Shown here piece after piece: positions 1 to 14,200 of a stretch of 64,000 nt of DNA. Position 1 is the stretch's first letter. Each line of letters opens with the position of its first letter. The position numbers and the translations under genes were made by a program. Location of the stretch: positions 370,707 to 434,706 of the forward strand of contig RHPI01003041.1 in the NCBI GenBank assembly GCA_009103225.1, read 5' to 3'. The stretch is from Chlorokybus atmophyticus. Taxonomy: Eukaryota; Streptophyta; Chlorokybophyceae; Chlorokybales; Chlorokybaceae. The notes beneath the pieces were generated by a model. It made no database searches, was not told the origin of the DNA, and worked only from the letters and a program-made list of their open reading frames with translations.

Positions 1-1333
1 GGGGGCTCTTACTGCAGCTTAGGCTAACCATAATTCTCCAGCTTAGGCTAATCGTTGCGCTTGCTGGTTTGCATGGTTCCTTGCAATCAGGTGCAATCTT
101 TCAAGTGTACAGAACATGCGCAAGGTAGTTACAAGCTTACATGACGTAAACAGAAGCACACATACAATTATGTCGGCATATTGGCATACCATATTATATA
201 CACTACCACTGTGCTAGTACACACTACTGGTTCACATCTAATGGACAACATAATCATGAATCTCCCCATTAGACATACATGATGGGTATGGGTTAAGGCT
301 CTGGTATGATACATGCGGAGGGTGACGCGCAGAAGGAGCAAGTGGATAGGGCCCTGGTATGATACATTATGAGTTAAGGCCCTGGTATGTTACATACGGA
401 GGGTGACGCGCAGGAGGAGCAAGCGGTTGACACGTTTGCAGTTTAAGCGGCACGCTCTAGATACAATGGTTTGTTGGTTGATCCATTGCTATCTGTTGCC
501 AATTGCTTGCCCCACTACCATCACATCACACAGCGCATATGACAGATATCAGCACTTAGGTAGCGAGTAGATGGCGGGTATACTATCAATTGCCTCTGCT
601 TGTTGTGCCTACGCTGCTTGCCCTGCTATGCATTTCTGAAATGACATACCACATTCTATACCTTATAGACGATGCATGCACCCACCTTGCATTTTGTATA
701 CCCTATTGCCCGCATGGCAACAGTCTCAATATGGCAATCTTGGCACAGGTGCGGACTGTGGTGATGGTGGGCTGTGCACTGCAAGCTCGCCTAGCTGATG
801 GTGATGTTGAGTTGATGTTGTTGTGGTAGGGGTTTGGGTCAACCCATGTGACAGTTGTTTGTTGTGTTGGTTGCAATGCGGACTTGGAATGCAAGCACGC
901 ACTATGGTTGGCGACAATTGCAATGTGATGTTACACATGCGTGCAAGTTGTAACATACCTGCCCACATGGGCTGCTGTCCTTTCAAGCCACTTTGCACCA
1001 TGCAATCAAAAACCCTACTCGAGAGTTAAGCTGCTTATGGGATGGCCTGATGCCTTATATCCTAGTCAACTTGGAGTGTGACCAGCGCCTCCGACCTGGC
1101 TCCCTGCCTGCAACCCAGGACCTTGCCGCCCAGGTGCACTTGTTAGCATGGTACTCTAGACTAAAGAACGCACAAAGATATGCATGCATGCAGTTACCTC
1201 ATATACAAGAGCGCACATGCGCACAAACTTATTGCACAGTGCACAGGAAGTGCACACATCAAACCAACCAAACCTACACCAACAATTCCAAAATGCACGA
1301 AAAGTGTACAGTGACCTATCAACCAACTCGCGT
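1..1333. other. Non-coding flank downstream of midasin
   Basis: No open reading frame here has recognisable protein features. Several overlapping frames of 60-170 codons exist on both strands, but they look like random frames in GC-moderate DNA. The stretch lies beyond the midasin stop codon (minus strand, ends at 1334), so its right end should include the midasin 3' UTR. Short direct copies of AGCTTAGGCTAA occur near positions 15 and 39. A longer direct repeat at 292-423 is listed separately. Confidence 0.6.
292..423. repeat. Diverged direct repeat, about 51 bp, period 81
   Basis: The segments 292-342 and 373-423 are near copies, differing at only a few positions. Both run from GTTAAGG through CTGGTATG and GGAGGGTGACGCGCAG to GGAGCAAG. 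A third partial copy of the GGCCCTGGTATGATACAT core sits between them at about 350-367. The array is non-coding and lies about 900 bp beyond the end of midasin. It looks like a decayed minisatellite or local duplication. No function is suggested. Confidence 0.8.
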
Positions 1334-2240
1334 TCACGTCAGCGAGCGTTGCGTCAACTCAAACCATTGACGCAGCAAGTCCGCAAGCGTTCGAGGGAGT
1401 GCACCAATGTCCCTCAGCAAAATGTAGTAAGGGAAAGGGAAGGTGTCAAGATAGTTATTGAAAGCGGGTGTGCCGCCCGCAAAAGACACCGTCTGCATGT
1501 CGAGAATGGAGTCGCTCGGGTTATCGAGCACAATGAAGGCCAACAGCTGCTCCCTTGTCATCGCTTCTCTGACACAACGTTGCAGACTCTCTTTCTCATG
1601 AAAGCGACCATCCGCAACAATCAGCACAAGCTGCTGCAGCGGCTGCGCACTCAGACTCGCGCTCTGCCTCGAACGCGCGTGGTCTAACATGCGAGTCAGG
1701 TGCTCCAACAAATCCTTCACTGGCGCATCGGCTATGGTGTTGTCCTGCTGGAAACTGAACTGAGATATCACCTGTTGCGCATGCCTCAGAGTCAGCGTAC
1801 ATGTGCATGCGTGCGTGTCTGTGTGCAGTGAGTGTGCCCTGCAGGTACATGTGCCTGTGCGTTTTATGTTTTAGTGCGCAAGAAGACAAACAAATACACT
1901 GCATATGCACAATCAGTGAAAGGCTTTGCACTTACGTCGATGCCAGCTTCATCGCTGAAAGGCTGGTCAAAGGAGTGCAGGACACGCACACGTTCGCGGC
2001 CGCCAAAGCTGATAATTGAGAGCTCGCCAACCTCGAGGTGTGTCAGCGCCTTGGCAAGAAGCGTCATGGATTCCAAGGCCAGGCTGCCGCAGCCTGTCTC
2101 TGTCATTGAGCGGGAGTCATCTATGGCCAACACCACCTGATACTGCCGCTTGTCTGGTTTCGTGCGCCTCAACCAGATCTTGTCTTTGCGAAACTGGCTT
2201 GCAATGTATGCAATGACCTGTTGACACACCATCAACATTG
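1334..2240 (-). other. MDN1: Midasin C-terminal MIDAS (VWA-like) domain
   Basis: The metal-ion-dependent adhesion site that grips the UBL domains of Rsa4/Ytm1 is encoded here. The exon at about 2238-1935 carries VVLAIDDSRSM, which supplies the D-x-S-x-S metal-binding motif, then SIISFGG. The last exon (about 1771-1334) carries LVLIVADGRFHEKE and ends with FPFPYYILLRDI and LADLLRQWFEL, the usual end of midasin. The intron between them covers about 1935-1772. Confidence 0.92.
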
Positions 2241-5200
2241 TTGATGCACGACTGCAACTCTAAAGTACAATCATGCACAAGGCCAGCTAGCAGAAAAAGG
2301 ACCTTTTTCATGCTGATGCGCTTGCCGCTGCGGTAATCGCCTTGGAGTTTGCTGGCGGATGTGGGCTCTAGGATGAGCCGGAGCTGCTCGGTCAGTTCTT
2401 GAGAGAGCTGGTGCGTAAGCAGCTCATAACGCTGCCAGAGCTCTCGCGCCTGCAACCGGGCATGATCCCCTTCCTGCCACGCCTGTAGCTGGGCAGCAAC
2501 CTGGCCACACAGTAAGGCATAAACATAAAATATGTGCGAAAAAACACTCTCACCTACACGCTCGTATTCTCGTGCACTCGCACAAGCACATGCGCACACG
2601 CATGCAAGCCTAAAGCATTGCATTGCAGAGCATTGCAGACAAGTGCAGACAAATTAATCCGACAGAGATGTGTAACTTGACACAAAGCCTCGCAAGCTTG
2701 GAAACATCTCACTACATGCAGCTGCTTTTAGACACATGTAACGTGCACAGCAGAAGAACTGACCTCCTGGCGCATGCGGGCCAGCTCTTCTTTTGTCAAG
2801 GGCGTCCGGTCCGCCAGGTTGTTGCTAAGTGCCAGTGGCTTCAGCTCTTGCACAGTCACCGAGGAAGTGATCTGTGTCTCAATACCATCGCCCCAACTGC
2901 GCTGCGCGTCCGCACCGTCTCCATCTGGCACCTGAATGGACTCTTGCACTGCTTCTGCTAAGTCACCAGCAATATTGGACTGTTCAACCTTGCGGCTCTG
3001 TACAGTGCCGGGTGCAACATCAGGCGCCCGTTGGTTGATTTGGTCATCCTCCTCATCATGTCCGGGTGGAAAGGCTTCGGCCATGTCCTCATCCTCGGCT
3101 TCAATGCCATCTTGTGTCTCTGCTGCAGCCAGCTGCTCGTCTGTGGCAGTACCGAGCGTCTGCGCATCTGTGCCTGCATTCTCAGGTGCGTACTCATAGG
3201 TTGCGGAGGTGTCTTCCTTGTCAACGATGTCACTTTCAACTGCAAAAACATTTATTATTAATACATCAGCATCAAAGCAACAACCAACGGCACTTGAAGG
3301 CATAGTACAAGCTATGAACTGACCTTGCGCTGAAGTTGGCTCGGCTGACGGTTCAGCAGCAGAATCATGCACAACGGTGAGACGCTCGCGCCAGCGCTTC
3401 AACGCATCCCCCAAGCTCCGATAAGGGTTGGCGTCCAGTGGCTGGGTTTGCTTCGCCTGCGGCTGCGATGCTTGACCGGAAGCAAACTGCCCCTCCACGC
3501 CTTCCGCAGCAGCTTGGGTCTGCGTCTGGTTGTCCGGCGGCTGCATGCCAGCCTGCTGTTCGGCCTGCGCATCCATGTCTTCTTCTGCTTGCATCTGCGC
3601 CTCGTGTCCAGATGGCCCGAACGTTGATGCTGCAATGGCTTGAGGTTGACGCTGGGTTAACCGCGCAGCATCCACGTCTTCATCCGCAGCAGGCCTAGCC
3701 GTGTCAGGTTCCACATCCGCGTGTTGGGCCTGCTGGTCACCTGCCATGTCATCACGCTCCTCCTCCTCAGGTGTCTGTTGGGTGTCCATGTCCTGAGCAT
3801 CATCAGCTTGCTGCTCTGTTGCATCAACATCAGGCTCAGCTTCTGCTTCCTCTGCAGGTGCATCCTCGGCAGCATGCTCAGCTGCCGCAGATGCTTCAGG
3901 CGCAGCAGCTGGGTTGGTTTCAGAGTCATTTGCTTCGGCATCGGCATCAGCATCCTCACCGCCTTCATCAGTGGCATCCTCTGCATCTTCTTGGTCAAGA
4001 TCCATGTTGTCATCCAACTCGAGCTGTTCATCAGCCTTGGCCTGAAGCCCATGCGAGTCCTCCACCTGCTCTGAAGGCTCATGTTCCTCGCTCTCCATAT
4101 CTTCACCGGCAGCCTTTTCAGGATGTTGCTGTTGTTGTTGTTCTTGGTCTAACGGCTCCTTGTCAGCATCATCACCTGAGTAAGGTTGTTTGGAATATGT
4201 GTGCAACAATCAGCATCAGGATACTGGACGCGCAAACTGAGGTACTCACCTTGAGCATCATCAGTCCCGCGGTAGTCCAACTCTTGCTGTGCACTGGCTT
4301 GAATGGGTGCATCCTTCTCATAGCTCTCAGGCTGTTTCTCTGCCTCCTGGTCTTTCGCATCATCGTCACCCCACAGCTTCTCATCAACAACATCACCCTG
4401 GTTCTGCACATGGCAATAACGTCACTTAAGTGCAAGTTCAACCGACAGGTCAGCCCTTTAGCTTATCCTGGCTTGACCTCCTACCTGCAAGTCACCCATT
4501 TCTTGCGGGAGTGGTTCTGCGTCGTCTTCTTCGTTCTGTTCATAGTCTTCGTCCTCCGAGATGTCATGCATGGCGCCCTCAAAGTCCTGCTGCATCTCAA
4601 CGCCCTTGTCGTCTGGGCCTTCTGCGCCCTTCTCTGCATCTGGGCCCTTTTGCTGCAGCAAGCAACCGTCAGTACCAAGTGTTCAGGCATACATCTATGA
4701 TGTGCTGTGAACAACTGTCACCTGATCACCAAGCAACTGGTCCTCGTTCTCTATCTCATCCGAGACATCCTTTCGACCCTCTCCCTCACCCATGCCTGTA
4801 CCTTCAGCTTCCTGCGAAGGAGCAAGAGAGAGTGTGTGCATGTGTGCACATGCGCGCGTGCACAAGTCATGTGTAAGCACGCACATGTGTGCCTTGATGC
4901 GTGCTTGCGGACACATATTGTGAAGTTCATTGCATACGGTTGCAATCATCAACTATGGCGTCCTACCTGCTCAAACTTTCCATTGCCATCCTTGCCATCC
5001 GCCTCCTCTTTCGGGGTGCAAAAGCCCTCACGCAAAAGAGTCACCAGCACAGATGACACGATGTATCCCAGCTTGGCCACCTGTAAACTACCCATGAGAA
5101 CCAGAACGGACACCTCTTTCTAAGCAAAGATTGTTCGAAGCAACAGTCCTGCTTACCGCTTTGTGCATTGCCACGTAATCGGCCAGGAGTACACGCGTGG

Positions 5201-8200
5201 TATCGGCAATGAGCCTCAGCGGTGCCGACAACCTTTGCAGCAAAGCCACTTGACCCGCTACTAGATGCTGCCCATGCGAGTGCACATTGCATGCATCCAC
5301 AGTAGAACCCTGGTTTCAGCAAGTCAGATAAACAGACTCTGCTGCTGATTGATAGGTACCACGTTGACTAAACAAGACCATCCTTACCAGAGCAGTCATC
5401 AGCTGAAGCATGGCAAAGGTGAGCTGCTCCGTCCGCAATGATGTAAGCTGAGCCTCCATGCGATCAGCAGCGTGCATCATGGAAGGCATTACGTCAGCAT
5501 CATCGTCGTTCTCACTGCTGCTAACAGCATGCAGCTTCTGCACTGCCAGCAGCAGTTCCTTGACGACCCCTTCATACAGCTCTGAAAATTTTGTGGATAC
5601 CGTTTCATCATGCGTATCAGCCTCAACTGCGGTCACCTCGACTGAAATGCTGCTGTTGGTTTCATCTTCAACAGCATTGCGAAGCGCATCGACCATGATG
5701 CTCCAACCAGGCGGCTGCCAGTCAGTAGCCGCGCTTGCAAACCGCTCATGCAACTCACGAAGCACGGCTTGGTTCTGTTGCAGAGTAGTGTGCACGCTGG
5801 ATGTCAACAGTACAAACTGCGCTACACTGCCAACAGGCAGCATGCCCACCGCATTGTCCAGAGCACCCTTGGACTCCTGAAGCTGACCAAGCGCTTCTGC
5901 AACTAAGCAGCGGCAGGCTGTGATTGTAGGACCGAGGCGTGAAGATGTCTCAACATCAGCGATATTTCTGAAGTACGCCAAGCCATCGATGAAGGTAAGC
6001 ACCAACGCATCCAGCGAGCATCTTTGCCAGAGCAACCACTCTCTTGTTTGCCTCTGGGGCGGCAATTTGGAGTCCAACATATTTACGACATCCGCAACTC
6101 GCTCCAGCTGCACATGTGAAGTGGTAGTTGCCAGCAACAAGCGCCTCTGCTTGCGCTGAATGTGCAACAGATGCGCGCTTCCTCGGACTGACAGCTCAAC
6201 TTCACGCAAGCTCAGGTCTTTGTTGAACTCATTGGCGCTTTGTGCCAGCTGCTGTGCTAGGGCAACATTCCGTAGATAATAACTATCGGCCTTGCCCCAC
6301 AGTGTTGATGGCTCGCCAGCCTCCATGGCACCAGCCTTGTGAAATCTGTGCGTGTACAAACAAATTACCCCGAGCTGCTGCAAACATGTAAATGAGAAGG
6401 AGCATAGCAACCATTGATACCAAACACGGCCTGCTGACCTGGCCAGGTGCTCGCCAACACCATGCATTGGAGGCTCATGAAACCATGCATTTGAATCACG
6501 CTCGGCCGCAGGGACGGCTGACAAGTTGGTCGACACCCCTTGCTCTTGAAGCACTCGAACATAATCAGTGAAGGCCTTCTTCTTTACAGCGGTCTTTGCA
6601 TTGCCGGACCTCAACTCCGTGACACGCCTGAGAATTACTGCACCAAGGTCGTCGACGGTATGCGCGCCTTCCACCGAACCCACCCTGCTGATGCCGCCTA
6701 CGAGCTGCTGCATGCGCGACCAGAGGTTTGACAACCGATTCTGATACAGAGTTGTGTCATCAAGGCGCAAAGCATCCCGCATTCTTGCAATTGCGGTGCT
6801 GTCCTTGGGTCGATGGAGCACCGCATCAACATTGTCCACATTGACCACTGTTGGGAAGTGCACTAACAGCGGGAGCACTGAGGGCTTCTCTGTGGCGTCT
6901 GTATCTCGGCTTGCTTCAGGCTCTTTTGCAACAGTGTTGGTTGCTTGCTGAACACCAAGCCCGGATGCTTCTGCCTTGAATACTTGCATGACGGGCTTGC
7001 GTAACACGGCGTCGTACTTCTGGGACAGCTTGTGCAGTTTGCGATGCGCTTTGTCTGCTGATGCTGCCATGGCGTAATAATTATGGTCCTCCCACTTGGA
7101 AAGTTTAACAAAATCCTTCAGCTCCTGCTCTACTGACGCTTTGTCTGGAAAATAAAACAACAATGTCACTGAGACAATGATTGCAAGGCACAGAAGCTGA
7201 AAGTAGCAGACAGACAGGAACACATGCATATTAACACGTGGCATGTCCGCTTGACTGCATGACATGATGCAATTGTGGTACAATCAGTGCACTTACCTGT
7301 GGCAATTGCAGCTTCAATATGAGGGACAAACTGCCTGTAGTAACTGTGAAGATTGTACAGAACAAAGCTCAGGCGCCTGGCTCCATCAATGCTGATCTGG
7401 CCAGGGGCAATATTGGCCGAGACGAATGCGGTCAGCTCTGCATAAAAGCCTTGCAGGAGCTGGAGACGCATCTCATACTCGCCACTGGAGGATGTCTGTA
7501 CAAACTGTTCCAACGCCGCCGTGCTTTCGCGCAAGTCTGCCTCCCAATCCTCCGCAAATGGGCGATGTACCAAGTCATACAACCTGAACCACAAGCGCCG
7601 TGCGCTCAACCGATGTTTGCCAGCGACCTCTTCCAACACTGCCGGCCAGGATGCAAGCTCCAGTTGGCGCCAGCGAGCAATGAGCTTGGCAACAGTCTCG
7701 AGCTGTGATGCAATGGACACGTGCCTTGCTGCGTTCTGCTCCCATGTCTGCGCGCGCGAGAGCAGCAGCTCTGCCCCAACCAGAAACTGCATCAGCGGGG
7801 CCGTGAGTGGCATGCTCAACAGTCGCTCGCAGATAGCCAACAACTGCAGCAGCAGTGGGTTGTCTTGCCATTCCTGAAGCAACTCCCTGACCCTATGCAC
7901 AAGTGCAATAACAGGTTCAACCAGGAGAGCCGCCTCCCGAATGCATGGCTTCTTGTTTAGGCTGACCAAGGAAGCCTCTCCTGCCTCAGTGAGTTTCTGC
8001 CATTCAGTAGCAAGACGCAATGCGTGCCCGGATACAGCACGACTGTCCGCCATGAACGGCAACGGCTGAGCATGGTACTCCAGCACGTGCCTGCCAAGGT
8101 CATACCGCTGCAAGAATGAGCTCTGTGCCACTTGCAAGATTGCTTCCCGGTCTGTGGCATCAGTGTTGCTGGACACCAGACCAGTGAACGTTCTGTAATG

Positions 8201-11200
8201 CGCAGCAACGACATCCTGTAGGACAACAGATGTCAGCAGCACGCTCAGATCACACGACCACAGCAACGCAAGCTGCAGAGAGCGTACCTCCAAGATCTCT
8301 TGTTCAATCTGCAAGGTGCCAAGCTTTGGCGAGGCACGCGCAACGGCAACAGGCGGCTGCAAGACCCCATCAGGTGTAAAGTCCTCTGCATCCCTGACAT
8401 CTGCAAACGTTGCATGGTAATCCGGGAACAACTCCTGATAGGAGGCCTCGTCCATCTCCTCCTCAGTAAGAGGCGCCTGCAACAAGTACTCATGTCAGCA
8501 AGCCATCTGAGCAGCTTTCAATTGACAAAGGATTGACAAAGGATGCGGCTTTCACAAGCGACCAAAGTTTCACAACTCGTGCAATAACGATGCCACCCAA
8601 GACCCTTACAGAGTCCTTGGTCTTGTACAAGGCTGCCTCCTCTTCTTCCTTGGCTCGCTGCTGCTCCGCAGCAACTCGCCATGCCGTCACCAGCCTCTCC
8701 AGCAGCGCAGCGACAGGTTGGAGAGCGGAGCTGTCCAAAGCTCCGCCTCTATACAGCTGCTTGCATGCATCGATTAGATCTGTGCGCAGCGCTAACAGTG
8801 CCAATCTTGCAGTCTCGGCATCTGTGACGGTTGGTGCCATCAGCGAGGACACATCATCCCGACTACGTTGGATGTATGCACGAGGAAAAGTCATGCTTGC
8901 CATCACCGACTGTTGCACTGTCTCCGCTGGGAGCGTTTGTGCCCCATTGAGCATCATAAGCCCATGTTTCAGTTCCAGTAATGCATGCTCAATCGGCTGT
9001 GTGATATCTCTGTATAATGGGTAGCGTTGCAGCCTCAGCAGCAATGAGTCGATGCTGTGTTGCCAGATGGAAGCCTGCTGTATGCTCTCTGAGGTAACAT
9101 TGTGCTGAAGGGAAGCTATCAACGAAGCGGCTTTGGCAATGGACGCCAAGGCAGATGTAAACCCCAGAATGTCTTGGCGCAAATCTCCAAACTGTGATGG
9201 GTCAGGGCGGATAAAAGCCTTCGCCCGTGCGCGTTCAGCTTCCGCTAGCAATGCGGATTCTCTAGACACCAGCCTTTCAATGGAAGAATCTGTGTCTGCG
9301 CCGAGCTCGTAGCCAACAATGTATCGGGTGGTGGCCAGTTCAATACGCACATCAGAAATTGCAGAAGTCAACTGTGCCAGCTTCTGGGTTTGCTTGGCCA
9401 CTGGATCGCAGTTGTCTTCTGGTTGCAGCAAATGAAGCCGAGCAGCACCAATGTATGCCCACAAACTGCCAATCATGGCCAGTGCCGCTGACGATGAAGG
9501 CACAGCTTCACACAATGTGCGGAAAGCAGGGAGCAGCAAAGGCTCAAGAACCAGCAGGAACCGTGCATGAGAAGCACTTCGTAGGATGCGTGCGACAGAA
9601 CTGTACAACGCATCAGACTCAGAACGATCATGGCTGCCGATGCCATGCAGCATCTGAAGCAACCGCTGAAACAAATGCACAAGTTCCGGCGCACTGCTGT
9701 CAGGCATTGCGGAGCGATGCGCCAGAACCATCTGTATCAGGAGACTACCGCAGGCTGCTACTAGTGAGCGCACGTCTGCCTGTGTATCTGTCAGCAGACC
9801 GCGTACAGCCAACTGTAGTTGCGCTCGGCGCGCAGGTAAGTCTCTCAGCTCGGACTGCGCAGCAGCCAACTTCAAGGCTACAGACGTGCGCACAGCCGTC
9901 CATGTTGGTATGGCAGAGGCAGTCACATGCCACCTGTACCAGTAATCTTGCACCAGCTGCGGGAGGAGTTTCTCGGCGTCCTGCCCGGCATTGACAATCC
10001 AGAGAAGTTGCTGGTGGGCAGCAAAGTCCAAAGGAGACCGCGTTGTGTTTGCCGTAGACCATTGCACCGCAGCACTGGTGGCATTGAGCATGTCCTGTGT
10101 CAACTTGAGCTCGTCAAGGCTGCAGGCGGCTCGCGTGAGTGCTGCCCAAACCATGATGTCTTTGTGGAGACTTTGCACATGAAGCATAGGCGACAGCTGT
10201 GCCTGCAGCGCTCGGACACGAGGAGAGACCAACACCTTGGGCGCAAAAGCCAGGCAGAAGCCATTCGCGTTCAGCATCTCACTCCAGTTGGCTGCAGGTA
10301 TGTGCTCCATGCCAGCATCAGAGCACTCAATAAGTGCACGGAAGTCATTGAGCCTGTTCTGCAGCAGTGCGGACAGTTCAGTCATCTGTGCTTGTTGATC
10401 AGGCTGCATGCCGGCATGTGGGTGTTGGCCATGATAAAAGCAAGCGACCTCCAGAACAGCCTGCTTGAAGTCATCTGTAACGACCAAGGCAAGCGCATTC
10501 TCTTCAACAGCCTTTGCATCAAACTGGTAGCAGCTGATGCTTTGGCACAGTGTTGTTATCATCATCTCCTGCTCACAGAGTTCCAGTGTGCGTTGTAGCT
10601 GGGGATGGCCACCGCCTTTCCACAGCAAGAATTTGCAAGGCGTCTGAGACAGCCCACAGGCTTCATTGACCAGTCTAGCAATCTGCAGAAGGCGCTGCCA
10701 GCTGTCACTTCCATGAGCGGACACAGCGTGAAGCCGCACCAGAGCACCCTTCAGCAGTTGCCAGCACGCTACCAATGCAACTGGCTGGACTGTTTGCTGC
10801 AGAAGCTGATGCTGCAATCCGCTCTGCCAAAGCTGCACTACTTCAATTGCATCTTCTATTGCAAGTGTCCATGCTGCGCTGGGCTTGAGAAGATCAGACA
10901 AGACAGTGCCCAACATAGTCAGGAAAGGGTACACCAACGGCACAAGTGGATGCTGAGTGCGCTGTCGTGAACGCTCAGCTGGGCGTGTATGGCTTTCATA
11001 TGACGCATGGAGGTTGGTGACTTGATCAGCGACAGAGGCTGTCTGCTGGTATTCCAAAGCCAAGTGGCGCCTCAGTAGCAATCGCTTGCGATACAGCTTC
11101 AACAACTCTTCACTCAAAGGCAAGCCATCTGCCAACGTCATCAGCAGCACAGAATGGTCACTCATTGGCAGCATCCTGGACAACTCCTGCAGCGACAGGT

Positions 11201-14200
11201 ACGAATGTCAGTCAATGTGCTTGGTGAGCATTCAAGCAACAAAGAGCTGGCACAAGCAGCGATTGCTGTGGAGCCGGCTATACCTGTGGCATGTGCAGCT
11301 CCAAAAGCGCTGTCCAGATGGGGTGCTCAACTTCGCGTTGCAGAACCCAGACGAACTGCTCAATGGCTGCATGAAGCCGATCTGTTTGTTCCTTGCTCAC
11401 GGCATCCGCATATGCCAACGCCCAAAACAGGCGCAGTGCATGGTCCAAGGGTGTTGCACGACCAATAAACCAAGCGGCGGCGAACCACACATGCTGCAGG
11501 GTGACATCGGATAATCCAATCACTGACGCGGGCTGCCCTGTAGCCGTCGCACGCTGCACTGCGGAAATGATGCGCAACAATGGCACTGCATCACGCAAAA
11601 CACTTGCACTGGCGGAGTCTGTTGACAAGCGGGATATGCCAGGGGCTGCTACTGGTGATGCGGTGGCATCAGGTTCCGACACTTGCAAGTGCTCAAGCAG
11701 CAGAGGCCTTGCAGCATCCTTGATTGGATACAGACGATGCAGACTGGCTGCAAGAGCTTGTTGTACCGGTACACCCCATTGCCGTAGTTCCTGAAGAGTC
11801 CGCGCCCACAGCTGCAGCTTGCGCATCTGCGATCATCGTAAACATCATACTTTCATACCATGCAAGCCCTCAAACCATGGATGTCAGTGTTGAACGCAAC
11901 TGCCAAGTTGTAAATTGTACTCACCGAGATAGGACCTTGCGATAAAAACGCTATCTGTTTGTGAAGAGTCCACATTGTCTGTTGCATGTCCTCAGCTACG
12001 CCATGCGCAGCCAACACGTCAGCAGCATCATGGGCAGCAGCTACTGATGCAGAGGACTTGCTGTCAGCAAGTGCGGGAAGAAATAGCTCAATTCCACGAT
12101 TGCGCATGGCACGCGACACCTCCCCGTACTTGGGATCCACCGTCAAGAAGAGTCTGAACTGCGGGTGCGTCTGAACAACGAGGGGTTTGCCATCAACCAG
12201 CCCTCTCTCATTGACAAGCAAGGTGCCATCAGGCTCCAAAAGAGAGTTCAGCCTGTCCAGTACAGTGGGGTGGCACAGATTCGCATTGTCTAGCAGTACC
12301 CACTCCCCGTCTTGGATGGCCTTTAACAGTGCGCCACTCACCCACTCAAAACGTCCCCCTATAATGAGTGCGAAAGTAAGTAAATAAAGAAAGTAACAAT
12401 AGCAGGCCGCAAGCATGCGTCGACCATTGCAATGCAGCAACTTGTATGATCGCAACAGCACCTGCACTGGACGATGCGGAAGCCTTGAGCGCTTGGACAT
12501 CACGAAGTAGTCGTGAGGCAGAGTGCTGCAGCTCAGCGCTACTGAGAACAGCGTTGCATGCCTCATGAAGCTGGTCTGCAAGCTGGCCCAAGAGTTGCAC
12601 CGCTGTAGTATCCAGCTCAGCGCCAGCACTTGAAAGGCCAGGCACACCAGCACGGTTGTGGTATGCATGCCATGTGCCAAGGAGCGATGACACGTGCTGC
12701 AGGCTTTGTAGCATCAGGCTGTGATCAGCATTGCCTTCAGGACTGCTGTGCACTGGTACAACAAGCAGCTGAGAAGCCACTTGCTGTAACAATTCATGAG
12801 CTCTGCCTGATAGCTCTCCCAGCTTGCGGTTGGGGTCGTATTGCTCAAAGCAGCCAAGCAGATCGGACGTATCTGTTGCATTTGTTAGGGAGTACTCATG
12901 TAGCGTGCTGCCTGTGATCTGCGCTAGCATGCGCACGAGAGACGTTTTGCCTGCAGATGTCGGACCGACAAGGTTGCACATCCACCCTTGTTGCACACAG
13001 CGCATCAGACTTTTTACATGCCATGCTGTTGATCTCAAAAACTGCATCTGTGTGCGGGTCTCGGGTTGTGGCTGCGGATGTCGAGTGAGTTGCACTGAAC
13101 CAACCTGCACATTGCACAACACACAGCCTCAGCAAGCTGTGTATCCGTACACTAATATGCAGCATACAAAGCAACCCAACAAGACACCTCAAGCAGCTAT
13201 GCAAAAGAGCGCAGTGTCAAGCAACCTGTAAGGAGTCTGGTGAGATGAAAACAGGGGGATGGGTGTCGTTTTGTGCTGAAGCCCCGAACACTGTGCTGTA
13301 CAGGTCTCTAATATGTTGACGGTCTTCTTCAGTGCGCATTCTTTGAACGTAAAGCATGTCCAAGTATGCACCAGGGTCGGCTTGACTGCCATCTGTGAGC
13401 CAACAAGTTCGGCATGAGTGCAGCGATAGATACAGGAGAACACACCTCACTTGGTATGCCCCTCTAGTAGGTGCCAAGCAAACACTACCAATGAACATGA
13501 CCACCGTGTAACCAACCTGAGCACAAATGGCACCACCGAAGTACATCACGCAGGTTGAACTCCCAGGGTCCGCCCTGCTGTCCAAACTTGCGCGCAACCA
13601 TAGTCGCATGGTGCAGTCTACTGTTGAACTCTATCATCTTTTCTCGAGTGTCTTCACGTAGCTTTGGGTACAGTGCCGAGCAGATAAACCTCAGGTCTGC
13701 AGCCTGCAAGAGCTCCACGTGCACGCGAGTAAACCTGTTGAGAAAGCTCTTTGGCAAGCCTTTGCGGCCACCGCCCTGCTGTATTGGGTTCTGGCAAGCA
13801 AAGATCCTGAATGTCTTGGGACAGGCGTATGTCTGGCCAAGTTCTGGTATGAACACCTCCGCGCGATGGTCCAACACAGAATTAAGACCTTCCAACACAG
13901 ACTGCGATGCAAGGTTCAACTCGTCGAGCAACACCCAGTCTCCAGCTTTCAACGCCTGCATCGCAACTCCCGTCATGTGTGTGACATAGCAAATTGTGCA
14001 ATATTGTTTGGTGTGATCAAGACTGTGTGCTGCCTGCTTGACTGCAAACGCCTGGCCTGAGGCTAAACACGCATGCAGCTCAAAAGGAGCATTGCCATCC
14101 CTCTAGCGCTCACTGACCAGCAGTCATACATGCAAGATGAAAGCTGCAAACAATCAAAGGATGGCGCAAAAGTGAAGTGCTTAGCCATTGCCAAGCTCAA

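Noticed and set aside
590-1687. Several frames of 60-167 codons downstream of midasin
   Set aside because: They lack recognisable domains, and those right of 1334 overlap the last midasin exon on the opposite strand.
2936-4700. Plus-strand frames opposite the midasin acidic region
   Set aside because: They are long only because the Asp/Glu/Gln/Ala-coding strand rarely gives stops on its complement. The minus strand matches midasin.
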